A DNA stretch of 64,000 nucleotides, taken from contig NZ_LMDF01000002.1 in assembly GCF_001425745.1 (NCBI RefSeq), forward strand, positions 136,480-200,479. Direction: 5' to 3'. Positions within the stretch are counted from its first letter, which is position 1. Each line of letters opens with the position of its first letter. Below the pieces are notes generated by a model. That model saw nothing but the letters and a program-made list of their open reading frames with translations, ran no database searches and had not been told where the DNA came from. Shown here one piece after another: positions 45,080-53,561 of the stretch. This stretch comes from Caulobacter sp. Root343 (GTDB lineage: Bacteria > Pseudomonadota > Alphaproteobacteria > Caulobacterales > Caulobacteraceae). Both the position numbers and the translations under genes were made by a program.

Positions 45080-45235
45080 GCCGCGAAGAACCGTGAAGAC
45101 GTTTCAATCCACTCGAACCTGTTAGTAACAGGTGGGCCCCGTGTTCCCGCAGCCACGGCCACGGGAGGGAACAGGTCCCGATAGAGAGATTAAGGTCCCT
45201 GGGAATAGAAATCTTCGACGAGAGCCACAGCAAGA
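45080..45235 (-). ncRNA. ssrS: 6S RNA candidate (limits approximate)
   Basis: On the minus strand the sequence folds as 6S RNA does. A closing stem pairs GAAGATTTC (45216-45208) with GAAACGTCTTC (45105-45095, two-base bulge). A terminal stem pairs TGTTCCC with GGGAACA and GGGACC with GGCCC. A large asymmetrical bubble lies between them, and its 3' side has a small hairpin, ACCTGTTA/TAACAGGT. 6S RNA mimics an open promoter and sequesters sigma-70 RNA polymerase. The position between zapA and fau matches the conserved zapA-ssrS-ygfA order. Ends are not determined. Confidence 0.75.
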
Positions 45236-45328
45236 CCCGCCGTTGAACAAGATAGGGCTTCGGGGGGCGGAAAGCCAGGGGCGGTGTGTCGCGGCGCGCC
45301 GTTCCTTCGCCGACGGCGCCAAAGCGGC

Positions 45329-46504
45329 TCACCGATCCGGAAAGGCGACCACGGCATTGCGCACCGGCGTTTCGCCGCGTCGATCCTGGGCGGGCTCGGT
45401 CGGGCGCCAGCCGGTTCCGTCGACCAGCATCGACAGCGACGCGAGGTGGCCCTCCAGGGTGAACCGATCGAAGACGAACGGCAGGCCCTCCGACGCCAGC
45501 GGTTTGGGACCGTCCGTCACCTGCAGGTGCAGGTGGGGCGCGTCCGACTTTCCGGAATTGCCCAGGTTGGCGATCACCTGGCCGCGACGAACCCGCTGGC
45601 CGGTCCGCACCTTGAGCGATCCTGGCCGCAGGTGGGCATAGGTGACGAAACGGCCGTCGCCGATGTCGAGCACGACATGGTCGCCCGTGGCGTTGTCGAC
45701 CGTGATCGGCACGGCCTTGTCGTCGGCGACGGGATTGTTCTCCGGGATTCCGTCGACCGCCTCGACCACCACCCCATCGGCCACGGCCAGCACGTCGGCG
45801 TTCCAGGGCGTCCAATGAGCATTGTCGGCCGGATCGCCTCGGAAGACCTGGCCGTCGGGACCGATCCGCGTCCAGTCGACGGCGAAGCGCTGGGAAATCC
45901 GGGCCGCGCCGTCCACGGCGATCAGGCTCCGGCGGTGAGAGGAGTCGTTCGACAGGGCATGCGAGGCCAGCCAATGGTCGCCGCGCACGGGCGGTCCCAG
46001 GACCACCGGCCGAGCGCGCGCCACCTCGACCCGACCGCCAGTCACGGTCGACTGCGGCCCGGGGGCGTTGGCCGGGATCAGCGGCGCGAAGGTCAGTCGA
46101 TGGGCGAGGGCTCGCGGCGCGACGGTGGCGACCGGCGCCACAACGTCGAGGAACAGGACCGCGCCCATCCCGCCAGCGATGGCGCGCCGATCAGCCAGCT
46201 TGCCCGCGCCCGGCCGGGCGATGATCGCGTCCAGCGCCTTGTCGTCGTATCGGGCAAGGACCGCGCCGCTGGCCGCGTCGAGCGCCTCCACCGCCCGCAG
46301 GTCCAGGACCTGCGCGCCGAGATTGTCCACGCGAAGCTCATAGACGAGATGGCGCTGTCCTTCGGCCACGACCGGTGTCGGCGCGATCGTGGCGCGAAGG
46401 TCGACGGGGATGGCTTGAAGCGGGACAGGTGTAGGCGTCTGGGCGTTTCCCGGCGCGCTCAGGGTGAAGACGGCGACCAGTCCGAGGCCGACGACCGCCC
46501 GCAT
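45329..46504 (-). CDS. Secreted M23-type protein with a missing zinc ligand
   Basis: A 391-residue protein with a short signal peptide (to about residue 22), an N-terminal beta-rich region (about 25-170) and a C-terminal LytM/M23 domain. H291 (YAH), H324 and H326 (HLHL) are present, but the usual HxxxD site reads R206-F-A-V-D210, so the first zinc-binding His is replaced by Arg. It may be inactive or a distinct subgroup. It begins one base after the zapA stop, so it is translated with zapA and likely acts in envelope remodelling. Confidence 0.82.
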   Translation of the reverse strand: MRAVVGLGLVAVFTLSAPGNAQTPTPVPLQAIPVDLRATIAPTPVVAEGQRHLVYELRVDNLGAQVLDLRAVEALDAASGAVLARYDDKALDAIIARPGAGKLADRRAIAGGMGAVLFLDVVAPVATVAPRALAHRLTFAPLIPANAPGPQSTVTGGRVEVARARPVVLGPPVRGDHWLASHALSNDSSHRRSLIAVDGAARISQRFAVDWTRIGPDGQVFRGDPADNAHWTPWNADVLAVADGVVVEAVDGIPENNPVADDKAVPITVDNATGDHVVLDIGDGRFVTYAHLRPGSLKVRTGQRVRRGQVIANLGNSGKSDAPHLHLQVTDGPKPLASEGLPFVFDRFTLEGHLASLSMLVDGTGWRPTEPAQDRRGETPVRNAVVAFPDR

Positions 46505-46505
46505 G

Positions 46506-46835
46506 TCAGCTGTCGACCGCCAGCTTCTCGATCTTCTCGGCCGCGGCGTCCAGCGCGCGGATGGCGGCGATCTCTGCCTTGGTGCCGTCCTGCTGCATGC
46601 GGAGGATCTCGGCGTTGGCGTGGGCCAGGCGCAGCTTCATGTCCGACAGCTCGTCGGCCAGCAGCAGGGCGCCCATCAGGAACAACCGCGTCTCGCCCAG
46701 CTGGCCGACGTCCTGGCTGACCTGGCGGACCTGGCGGTCGAACAGCCGGGCCAGCTCGGTCAGGTGCGGCTCCTGGCCGTCCTCGCAGCCGACCATGTAG
46801 GGACGGCCGTTCACGTGGATGGTCACCTGGGACAT
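46506..46835 (-). CDS. zapA: Cell division protein ZapA
   Basis: A 109-residue FtsZ-binding protein that bundles FtsZ filaments at the septum. QVTIHVNGRPYMVGCEDGQEPHLTELARLFDRQVRQVS is the ZapA N-terminal pattern, followed by GETRLFLMGALLLADELSDMK and a C-terminal coiled coil. I use the ATG at 46835 (GGAGG 8 nt upstream); a GTG two codons earlier overlaps the preceding stop. It is preceded by a DUF4164-like coiled-coil gene, and followed at one base by the M23-type gene. Confidence 0.9.
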   Translation of the reverse strand: MSQVTIHVNGRPYMVGCEDGQEPHLTELARLFDRQVRQVSQDVGQLGETRLFLMGALLLADELSDMKLRLAHANAEILRMQQDGTKAEIAAIRALDAAAEKIEKLAVDS

Positions 46836-46837
46836 GG

Positions 46838-47218
46838 TCACGCCTCCTCGGGATCTTCGAACAGCTCGTCGTCGTCCAACGGCGCGTCGTCCTGATCGTG
46901 GTCGTCGTTGGCCACCGCCTCATCGCCCAAGGCGGCGCGGATCTCGGCGATGGCGCGGCCCAGCGCCACCGAAGCCTGCTCGCCGGCCTCCTCCAACGCC
47001 TTCTCGCGTTCGCGGGCCGCTTCCAGTTCGACCAGCAGGCGCGCGCGTTCGTCGTCGTCGAACAACCCCGGCGCGGCGCCCGCGACTAAGCCAACGGAGG
47101 TGACAGGCGCGCGGGCGGCCTCGGCGGCCTTGGCCGCCAGACGCTGTTCGAGCTGGCTCACCGCCCGTTCCAGGCGGCGCACGGCGAGGTCGAGGGCCGT
47201 ACCGTCGGCCGGGATCAT
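46838..47218 (-). CDS. DUF4164-like coiled-coil protein upstream of zapA
   Basis: A 126-residue acidic, Ala-rich helical protein: TALDLAVRRLERAVSQLEQRLAAKAAEAA, then RARLLVELEAAREREKALEEAGEQASVALGRAIAEIRAAL and a highly acidic C-terminus (DDHDQDDAPLDDDELFEDPEEA). The N-terminal heptads predict a coiled coil. A short coiled-coil protein (DUF4164) is often encoded directly upstream of zapA in alphaproteobacteria; I infer that relation from position and composition. The start is the ATG at 47218. Confidence 0.75.
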   Translation of the reverse strand: MIPADGTALDLAVRRLERAVSQLEQRLAAKAAEAARAPVTSVGLVAGAAPGLFDDDERARLLVELEAAREREKALEEAGEQASVALGRAIAEIRAALGDEAVANDDHDQDDAPLDDDELFEDPEEA

Positions 47219-47417
47219 CGGCGAATTTCCATCATGCAACGCAACATATAGATCGAGCCCGTCTAAGCCATACGGCGGGGCGAGATTGGGGCGATACAGT
47301 GCCCATAGCAGCATTTGCCCTCGGCTGTCCGCGTCGCGGATAGCCTCTTCCCCATATTTGCGGCGCCGAAATCGGGCCGCTTTCAGCTATCGGTCTGGCG
47401 GTGTCAGTTTCTCGGGC

Positions 47418-47446
47418 TTGACTTCGCGCCTTTCCCCCGCAAAACG
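47418..47446 (+). promoter_or_regulatory. Putative sigma-73 promoter of gap
   Basis: TTGACTT is followed after 14 bases by GCAAAAC, close to the Caulobacter housekeeping consensus TTGACGS-N10-14-GCTANAWC. It lies about 60 nt upstream of the gap start, leaving room for a short leader. Confidence 0.5.
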
Positions 47447-47506
47447 CGCACCCAAATAGGGAACGTCGGTCGACACCGGCCGGCGGCCATAACAGGAGAA
47501 CGACCC

Positions 47507-48514
47507 ATGGCTATTCGCGTCGCCATTAACGGCTTCGGCCGCATCGGACGTCTGGTCCTGCGCTCCATCGCCGAGCATGGCCGTCGCGACATCGAGGTCG
47601 TCTCCATCAACGACCTGGGCCCGGTCGAGACCAACGCCCACCTGCTGCGCTACGACAGCGTCCACGGCCGGTTCCCGGGCGTCGTCACCTCGGGCGAGGA
47701 CTGGATCGACGTCGGCATGGGCAAGATCAAGGTCACGGCGATCCGTGATCCGAAGGACCTGCCGCACAAGGCGCTGAACGTCGACATCGCGTTCGAGTGC
47801 ACCGGCATCTTCACCGCCCGCGACAAGGCCGCCCTGCACCTGGAAGCCGGCGCCAAGCGCGTATTGGTGTCCGCTCCCGCGGACGGGGCCGACAAGACCA
47901 TCGTCTACAAGGTCAACCACGAGACCCTGACCGCCGACGACATCGTCGTCTCGAACGGCTCGTGCACCACCAACGCCCTGGCCCCGGTCGCCAAGGTCCT
48001 GCACGACCTGGTCGGCATCGAGCGTGGCTACATGACCACGATCCACAGCTACACGGGCGACCAGCCGACGCTGGACACCATGCACAAGGACCTCTACCGC
48101 GCCCGCGCCGCGGCCCTGAGCATGATCCCGACCTCGACCGGCGCCGCCAAGGCTCTGGGCCTGGTGCTGCCGGCCCTGAAGGGCAAGCTGGACGGCTCGT
48201 CGATCCGTGTCCCGACCCCGAACGTCTCGGTCATCGACCTGAAGGTCGTGCCCTCGCGCGACACCACGGTCGACGAGGTCAACACCGCCCTGAAGGCCGC
48301 CGCCGACGGCGCCATGAAGGGCGTGCTGTTCACGACGACCGACCCGCTGGTCTCGTCGGATCTGAACCACATCGCCGCCAGCTCGACGGCCGCCCTGCCG
48401 CAGACCCAGGTCATCGAGGGCAAGCTGGTCCGCGTGCTCAGCTGGTACGATAACGAATGGGGCTTCGCGACCCGCATGAGCGACACCGCTCTGGAAATGG
48501 CGAAGTTCCTCTAA
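47507..48514 (+). CDS. gap: Glyceraldehyde-3-phosphate dehydrogenase, type I
   Basis: A 335-residue phosphorylating GAPDH. AIRVAINGFGRIGRLVLRS is the NAD-binding N-terminus; the catalytic Cys is in VSNGSCTTNALAP and the partner His in TTIHSYTGDQ; SWYDNEWGFATRM closes the C-terminus. ATG at 47507 follows AGGAGAACGACCC. It is the first gene of a gap-pgk-fba cluster for the lower glycolytic/Calvin-type triose section, here used with the Entner-Doudoroff pathway and gluconeogenesis in Caulobacter. A hairpin terminator separates it from pgk. Confidence 0.94.
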   Translation: MAIRVAINGFGRIGRLVLRSIAEHGRRDIEVVSINDLGPVETNAHLLRYDSVHGRFPGVVTSGEDWIDVGMGKIKVTAIRDPKDLPHKALNVDIAFECTGIFTARDKAALHLEAGAKRVLVSAPADGADKTIVYKVNHETLTADDIVVSNGSCTTNALAPVAKVLHDLVGIERGYMTTIHSYTGDQPTLDTMHKDLYRARAAALSMIPTSTGAAKALGLVLPALKGKLDGSSIRVPTPNVSVIDLKVVPSRDTTVDEVNTALKAAADGAMKGVLFTTTDPLVSSDLNHIAASSTAALPQTQVIEGKLVRVLSWYDNEWGFATRMSDTALEMAKFL

Positions 48515-48529
48515 GACAAGCAGACCCAA

Positions 48530-48560
48530 CCCCCGCTCCTTCTCAGGAGCGGGGGTTTTC
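48530..48560 (+). terminator. Terminator-like hairpin between gap and pgk
   Basis: CCCCCGCTCCT - TCTC - AGGAGCGGGGG followed by TTTTCC. It should end or attenuate gap transcripts before pgk, whose start is only 35 nt downstream. Confidence 0.85.
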
Positions 48561-48594
48561 CTTGCCCGATATTCCCGTGACCGCAGGACGACCG

Positions 48595-49785
48595 ATGACC
48601 TTCCGCACCCTCGACACCGCCGACCTCGCCGGCAAGCGCGCCCTGGTCCGGGTGGACTTCAACGTGCCGGTCGACGGGGGGAAGATCACCGACGACACCC
48701 GTCTGCGCGCGGCCCTGCCGACCATCGCCTATCTGTCCAAGCAGGGCGCCAAGGTGGTGCTGCTGGCCCACTTCGACCGTCCGAAGGGCCAGGTCGTTCC
48801 GGAAATGAGCCTGGCCTTCGTGGCCGAGCCGCTGAGCAAGCTCCTGGAGCAACCGGTCGCCTTCGCCAGCGACTGCGTCGGCCCGGCCGCCGCCGAAGTG
48901 ATCAACAGCCTCGAGAACGGCGGCGTCGCCCTGCTGGAAAACGTCCGCTTCCACGCCGGCGAAGAAAAGAACGACGCCGCGTTCGCGGCCGCTCTGGCGG
49001 CCAACGGCGACCTCTATGTCAACGACGCCTTCAGCGCCGCCCACCGCGCCCACGCCTCGACCGAAGGCTTGGCCAAGCTGCTGCCGGCCTATCCGGGCCT
49101 GTCGATGCAGCGCGAGCTGGAAGCGCTGGACGCCGCGCTTGGCAATCCGAAGAAGCCGGTGATCGGCATCGTCGGCGGCTCCAAGGTCTCGACCAAGCTG
49201 GACCTGCTCAACAACCTGGTCGCCAAGCTGGATCGCCTGGCGATCGGCGGCGGCATGGCCAACACCTTCCTGTTCGCCCAGGGCCACGACGTCGGCGGTT
49301 CGCTCTGCGAAAAGGACCTGGCCGACACCGCCCGCGAGATCATCGAAAAGGCCAAGGCCGCCGGCTGCGAGCTGCTGCTGCCGGTCGACGTGGTGGTGGC
49401 CAAGAAGGTCGCGCCTGGCGTGGAAACCGCTGTCCGCGCGCTGAACGAAGTCCAAGCCGACGACCTGATCCTGGACGCCGGCCCCGAGAGCGCCAAGCGC
49501 CTGCTGGCGGCCATGGACCAGAGCTTGACCCTGATCTGGAACGGCCCGCTTGGCGTTTTCGAAGTCCCTCCGTTCGACGAAGCGACCGTTTCGGCGGCGA
49601 AACATGCCGCTTCCCTGGCGAAATCGGGTAAGATCGTGGCAGTCGCGGGTGGCGGTGATACTGTCTCCGCGTTGAACCACGCGGGCGTGTCGGCCGATTT
49701 CACCTTCGTCTCGACCGCCGGCGGCGCGTTCCTCGAATGGATGGAGGGCAAGACGCTTCCAGGCGTCGCCGCCTTGAATAACTGA
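48595..49785 (+). CDS. pgk: Phosphoglycerate kinase
   Basis: A 396-residue kinase interconverting 1,3-bisphosphoglycerate/ADP and 3-phosphoglycerate/[31 protein letters not shown] and [10 protein letters not shown] mark the N-domain; [34 protein letters not shown] and [16 protein letters not shown] the C-domain with its nucleotide site. ATG at 48595 follows CAGGACG. An earlier in-frame frame reading through the terminator is not the start. Confidence 0.94.
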   Translation: MTFRTLDTADLAGKRALVRVDFNVPVDGGKITDDTRLRAALPTIAYLSKQGAKVVLLAHFDRPKGQVVPEMSLAFVAEPLSKLLEQPVAFASDCVGPAAAEVINSLENGGVALLENVRFHAGEEKNDAAFAAALAANGDLYVNDAFSAAHRAHASTEGLAKLLPAYPGLSMQRELEALDAALGNPKKPVIGIVGGSKVSTKLDLLNNLVAKLDRLAIGGGMANTFLFAQGHDVGGSLCEKDLADTAREIIEKAKAAGCELLLPVDVVVAKKVAPGVETAVRALNEVQADDLILDAGPESAKRLLAAMDQSLTLIWNGPLGVFEVPPFDEATVSAAKHAASLAKSGKIVAVAGGGDTVSALNHAGVSADFTFVSTAGGAFLEWMEGKTLPGVAALNN

Positions 49786-49922
49786 ACGACTTCGTTGGCG
49801 CGGATCGTGCAGATCCGCGTTCAACCTCGATGGAACTGACCCGGGCAGAGAACGCACAAGCGTCACGGCCCCAAAAACAAGAAACGACCGAACCTCACTT
49901 CACGCTTGCAGGAGAGAAATAC

Positions 49923-51014
49923 GTGGCTCGCATTACGTTGCGACAGTTGCTGGACCATGCCGCCGAGCATGAGTACGGACTTCCGGCCTTCAACATCAAC
50001 AACATGGAACAGGGCCTGGCGATCATGGAGGCGGCCGACGCCGTCAACTCGCCGGTCATCATCCAGGCGTCGCGCGGCGCGCGGAACTACGCCAACGACA
50101 TCATGTTGGCCAAGATGATCGACGCCCTGGTCGACATCTATCCCCACATCCCGGTGTGCATGCACCAGGACCACGGCAACGGCCCGGCGACCTGCGCCAC
50201 GGCGATCCAGTACGGCTTCACCTCGGTGATGATGGACGGCTCGCTGATGGAGGACGCCAAGACCCCCGCCACCTACGAGTACAATGTCGAGGTCACCCGC
50301 AAGGTGGTCCAGATGGCCCACAGCTGCGGCGTCTCGGTCGAGGGCGAGCTGGGCGTGCTGGGCTCGCTGGAGACCGGCATGGGCGAGGCCGAGGACGGCC
50401 ACGGCTTCGAAGGCAAGCTTAGCCACGACGAGCTACTGACCGATCCCGACCAGGCGGTCGACTTCGTCCAGGCCACCGGCGTCGACGCCCTGGCCATCGC
50501 CATGGGCACCAGCCACGGCGCCTACAAGTTCACGCGCAAGCCGGACGGAGACGTCCTGGCCATGAACGTGATCGAGGAAATCCACCGCCGCCTGCCCAAC
50601 ACCCACCTGGTGATGCACGGCTCGTCCAGCGTTCCGCAGGACCTGCAGGACATCATCAACCAGTACGGCGGCGAGATGCCCCAGACCTGGGGCGTGCCGG
50701 TGGAAGAGATCCAGCGCGGCATCAAGCACGGCGTGCGCAAGGTCAATGTCGACACCGACAACCGGATGGCCATCACCGGCGCGATCCGCAAGATCCTGGT
50801 CGAGAAGCCGCACGAGTTCGACCCGCGCGCCTATCTCAAGCCGGCCAAGGAAGCCATGCGCAAGGTCTGCCAGGCGCGCTTCACCGAGTTCGGCTCGGCC
50901 GGCTGGGCCGACAAGATCAAGCCGCTGTCGACCGCCGTCATGGCCAAGCGCTACGTCAAGGGCGAGCTGGACGCGAAGTTCGGCGCCGGCGCGGCCAAGG
51001 CCGCCGCCGAGTAG
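49923..51014 (+). CDS. fba: Class II fructose-bisphosphate aldolase
   Basis: A 363-residue zinc-dependent aldolase of the larger Calvin-cycle/cbbA-like type. [26 protein letters not shown] starts the protein; zinc ligands are in [18 protein letters not shown] and VMHGSSSVP, and the loop [14 protein letters not shown] binds the sugar phosphate. The true start is probably the GTG at 49923 with AGGAGAG ten bases upstream, since the 93 nt upstream are not family-like. It is the third gene of the triose cluster, with a terminator beyond. Confidence 0.93.
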   Translation: MARITLRQLLDHAAEHEYGLPAFNINNMEQGLAIMEAADAVNSPVIIQASRGARNYANDIMLAKMIDALVDIYPHIPVCMHQDHGNGPATCATAIQYGFTSVMMDGSLMEDAKTPATYEYNVEVTRKVVQMAHSCGVSVEGELGVLGSLETGMGEAEDGHGFEGKLSHDELLTDPDQAVDFVQATGVDALAIAMGTSHGAYKFTRKPDGDVLAMNVIEEIHRRLPNTHLVMHGSSSVPQDLQDIINQYGGEMPQTWGVPVEEIQRGIKHGVRKVNVDTDNRMAITGAIRKILVEKPHEFDPRAYLKPAKEAMRKVCQARFTEFGSAGWADKIKPLSTAVMAKRYVKGELDAKFGAGAAKAAAE

Positions 51015-51034
51015 AGCCGCTGATCGATCGAAAA

Positions 51035-51071
51035 ACGAAGGGGCCTTCCGGAGCGATCCGGGAGGCCTTTT
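51035..51071 (+). terminator. Terminator downstream of fba
   Basis: GGCCTTCCGGA - GCGA - TCCGGGAGGCC hairpin (one mismatch) followed by TTTTC, ending at the stop of the convergent membrane gene. Confidence 0.8.
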
Positions 51072-51737
51072 CTATTCGGCGGCCACCAAGCGACGGCGGG
51101 CCAGCAGCGTGATCGCCGCCGCCCCCAGTCCGCCGCTGACCAGCATGGCCAGGGTGAACCAGACGCCGACGAAGGCGTAGCTCCCTTCCCAGCAGTGCAG
51201 ACCGTCGATGGTCCCGGCGACACCGCCGCAGAAGAGGCCGCAGGCGAAGCCGGTGGCGGCTGGGCGCTCGAGATCGACGCGGCGCAGGCCGGCCACGGCC
51301 AGCGCCAGCATCGGCGCGGCGATGACCAGGATGTCGCCCAGGCAGAGCGCGCCGTTCGGCCAGTAGAGCGCCGCCAGCGCGGTTGGGGTCATGCTTGAGG
51401 CCTGGACGGCGGCGGCGATCAGCATGGCGCAGGCGGCCGCCCCGGCGAACGCCAGGGCCATGACGCCGCCCGGCTTGGCGCGCGCCAGCCAGGTGGCGGC
51501 GACCATGGCGCAGCCGGCGACGCCGGCCGGATAGGCGGCCTTGATCCAGAAGAAGGCGTGCGCCGCCGCGACCGGCAGGTCTGGCCGCAGGTCCAGCCAC
51601 AACAGGATCATCAGGACGCCCGCCAGGGCGCCGGCGGCGGCGATCTCGGCCAATCGCCAGGGCAGGGTCGCGGCTGACCAGATGGGCGCGCCGCCCCCCA
51701 CGCCACTCGCGGGAACGAGGGTTTCGTCGATCGTCAC
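51072..51737 (-). CDS. NrsF/DUF1109 family membrane protein, second copy
   Basis: A 221-residue protein with six hydrophobic segments and the DUF1109/NrsF pattern. Its Cys at 132 (ALCLGD) and 182 (GLHCWEG) line up with the two Cys of NrsF encoded upstream (C130 and C180). The N-terminus (about 1-28) is unlike that of NrsF and lacks the [10 protein letters not shown] motif that should contact the sigma factor. It lies 155 nt downstream of nrsF on the same strand. Possibly a second membrane sensor for the same sigma factor, or one no longer binding sigma. Confidence 0.8.
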   Translation of the reverse strand: MTIDETLVPASGVGGGAPIWSAATLPWRLAEIAAAGALAGVLMILLWLDLRPDLPVAAAHAFFWIKAAYPAGVAGCAMVAATWLARAKPGGVMALAFAGAAACAMLIAAAVQASSMTPTALAALYWPNGALCLGDILVIAAPMLALAVAGLRRVDLERPAATGFACGLFCGGVAGTIDGLHCWEGSYAFVGVWFTLAMLVSGGLGAAAITLLARRRLVAAE

Positions 51738-51892
51738 GCGCCTCTCCCCACAGAGAGCGATTGCAGCAACGCTTATCGCGTCTCATTCGCGAAAAGCGTC
51801 GGCACTTCAGTGGCGGAACGATGGTTTGTCAACCGACCGGAAGGCGACGGAACAAAGTTTGATCGACGGCGAGGCTGTCGCGGAAGAGGGGC

Positions 51893-52534
51893 TTACCAGC
51901 GCAGCGCCCAACGCCCGATCAGCGCGCCCAGGGCCGCCGCCAGCAGGACGCCCAGGCTGTACCACAGGGCCACGAAGGTGAAGGTGTGCTCAGGGCAGTG
52001 CAGGCCGTAGACCGTGGCCGCCACGCCGCCGGAGAACAGTCCCGTGGCGAAGCCGGCCAGGGTCGGACGGGTCGGGGCCATGCCGCGCACGACCCATAGG
52101 CCCAGGGCCAGCATGGGCAGCGACAGGGCCAGGATGTTGGGGCTGCACCGGGTCCAGGAATGGCCTCGCAGCATCCGCAGCGCCATCTGGATGTCGGGGC
52201 TCATCATCGCCTGGATCACGCCTACCAGCGCGAAGAGCCCCAGCACCACGCCGCCCAGGATCCAGCCGCGCCGGCCCGAACCGCCCGGCCGCGCCAGGCG
52301 CTCGATCGCCAGATAGCCGGCGACGCCCAACGCGCCCGTATAGGCGGCCTTCATCCAGAACATGCCGCCGCGCATCGCCGGCATCAGGTCGGGACGGGTG
52401 TGCAGCCAGGTCAGCACCAGGACCAGCGCGGCCAGGGCGCCCAGGCCCGCGACCAAGGCGAGGCGGCGTGGCGGCGGAGGCCGGACCTCGACGGCGTCCG
52501 AGGCCAGGGCGTCGATCAGATCATCCGTCCGCAC
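51893..52534 (-). CDS. nrsF: Membrane anti-sigma factor NrsF
   Basis: A 213-residue, six-span membrane protein of the DUF1109/NrsF family. The cytoplasmic N-terminus [17 protein letters not shown] probably binds the sigma factor. Cys130 (SWTRCSPN) and Cys180 (GLHCPEHT) correspond within one residue to the conserved Cys reported to control the Caulobacter NrsF response to chromium and cadmium. It overlaps the sigF 3' end by 14 nt, so expression is coupled. Under metal stress the protein is thought to release SigF. Confidence 0.9.
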   Translation of the reverse strand: MRTDDLIDALASDAVEVRPPPPRRLALVAGLGALAALVLVLTWLHTRPDLMPAMRGGMFWMKAAYTGALGVAGYLAIERLARPGGSGRRGWILGGVVLGLFALVGVIQAMMSPDIQMALRMLRGHSWTRCSPNILALSLPMLALGLWVVRGMAPTRPTLAGFATGLFSGGVAATVYGLHCPEHTFTFVALWYSLGVLLAAALGALIGRWALRW

Positions 52535-53060
52535 GGCGCATCCTTTCGGCCAGGGCCTTCAGCGCTCGGTGCAGGGCGACCTTGGCCGCGCCTTCGGAAA
52601 TGCCCGCGCGGGCGCCCGCCTCGGCCAGGGAAAGGCCCGTCAGCTTGACGTCGGACACCAGGATCCGCTGCTTTTCGGGCAGGCTGGCCAGGGCGCGGTC
52701 CAGCTCGATGCCGACGCCCGGATCGGGCTCGTCGGCGGCCAGGAACTCGATATGGTCCTCGATCGGCAGGGTCTGGCGGATCTTCCGCCGCCGCCAATGG
52801 TCGATCAGCTTGTAGCGCGCCACCGCGTGGGCCCAGGCGGTGAACGACTGGGCGCTGTCCCAGGTCGACCGCTTGAGATGCACAGCCAGCAGCGTCTCCT
52901 GCACAAGATCCTCCACATCGCCGGGCGCGCCGGACATCCGTCGCGCGAAATAGGCGCGAAGCCGGACACCGAGGACGGCCAGACACTCGCGATAGGCGGC
53001 GGCGTCGCCATCCATCCCGCGCAGCATCAGCGCCTTCAAACGGGTTTCGGTATCCGTCAC
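52521..53060 (-). CDS. sigF: ECF sigma factor SigF
   Basis: A 179-residue ECF sigma factor: region 2 with [44 protein letters not shown] and region 4 with [44 protein letters not shown]. It matches Caulobacter SigF, which controls the adjacent bufferin genes. The predicted start is a GTG at 53060, only about 11 nt from the -10 element of its own SigF-type promoter, so the mRNA is either near leaderless or translation starts at a later codon (for example the ATG at 53027). Confidence 0.92.
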   Translation of the reverse strand: MTDTETRLKALMLRGMDGDAAAYRECLAVLGVRLRAYFARRMSGAPGDVEDLVQETLLAVHLKRSTWDSAQSFTAWAHAVARYKLIDHWRRRKIRQTLPIEDHIEFLAADEPDPGVGIELDRALASLPEKQRILVSDVKLTGLSLAEAGARAGISEGAAKVALHRALKALAERMRRADG

Positions 53061-53071
53061 GCCAGCCCCTA

Positions 53072-53097
53072 TTCGCGTGCGAGGGTCGGATGGTTAC
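53072..53097 (-). promoter_or_regulatory. SigF-type promoter of sigF (autoregulatory)
   Basis: On the minus strand GTAACC (53097-53092), 16 bases, then CGAA (53075-53072), exactly the reported Caulobacter SigF consensus GTAACC-N16-CGAA. It implies that SigF drives its own operon. Confidence 0.8.
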
Positions 53098-53177
53098 ACG
53101 CTGTCGCGCCGCGCCGGAACCGCCTGGCGCGGCGTGGCCGAAATTTTGTTCGCCGGCCAATTTTGTTCGAGGCGGGT

Positions 53178-53203
53178 GTAACCTTCGCCTCGGCCCCTTC
53201 GTA
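53178..53203 (+). promoter_or_regulatory. SigF-type promoter of the bufABCD operon
   Basis: GTAACC (53178-53183), 16 bases, then CGTA (53200-53203). One base differs from CGAA in the -10. It lies about 64 nt upstream of the bufA start and points into the operon. Confidence 0.8.
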
Positions 53204-53266
53204 TCCCCCATCGACCGGGTGGCGAGATCGCTGTTCGGCGAAAGAAACGCTTCAAAGGAGATCCCC

Positions 53267-53545
53267 ATGAACCGCACCGCCTCCGCCGCCGCCCTGGCCG
53301 CCATCTTCGCTCTGTCGACCGGCGTGTCGATGGCCGCCGCCGACGACATGAAGAAGGCCGAGACCGAAAAGTGCTACGGCGTGGCCAAGGCCGGCCAGAA
53401 CGACTGCAAGGCGGGCGCGGGCACCTCGTGCGCCGGCACCTCGAAGGCCGACTACCAGGGCAATGCCTGGAAGATGGTCGCCAAGGGCACGTGCGCCACG
53501 ATCAAGACCCCGAACGGCATGGGTTCGCTGACGCCGAAGGCCTAA
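53267..53545 (+). CDS. bufA: Bufferin precursor peptide BufA (DUF2282)
   Basis: A 92-residue exported precursor. A Sec signal peptide ends near residue 24-26 (cleavage after SMAAA). The mature part is basic and Lys-rich with four Cys at positions 36, 47, 55 and 76 (KCYGV, NDCKA, TSCAG, GTCAT), matching the copper-binding bufferin BufA1 family of Caulobacter, in which some Cys become thiooxazoles. ATG at 53267 follows AAAGGAG. It is the substrate for the downstream BufB/BufC pair and is transcribed from the SigF promoter upstream. Confidence 0.9.
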   Translation: MNRTASAAALAAIFALSTGVSMAAADDMKKAETEKCYGVAKAGQNDCKAGAGTSCAGTSKADYQGNAWKMVAKGTCATIKTPNGMGSLTPKA

Positions 53546-53561
53546 ACGGCCGCCGCGTTCA

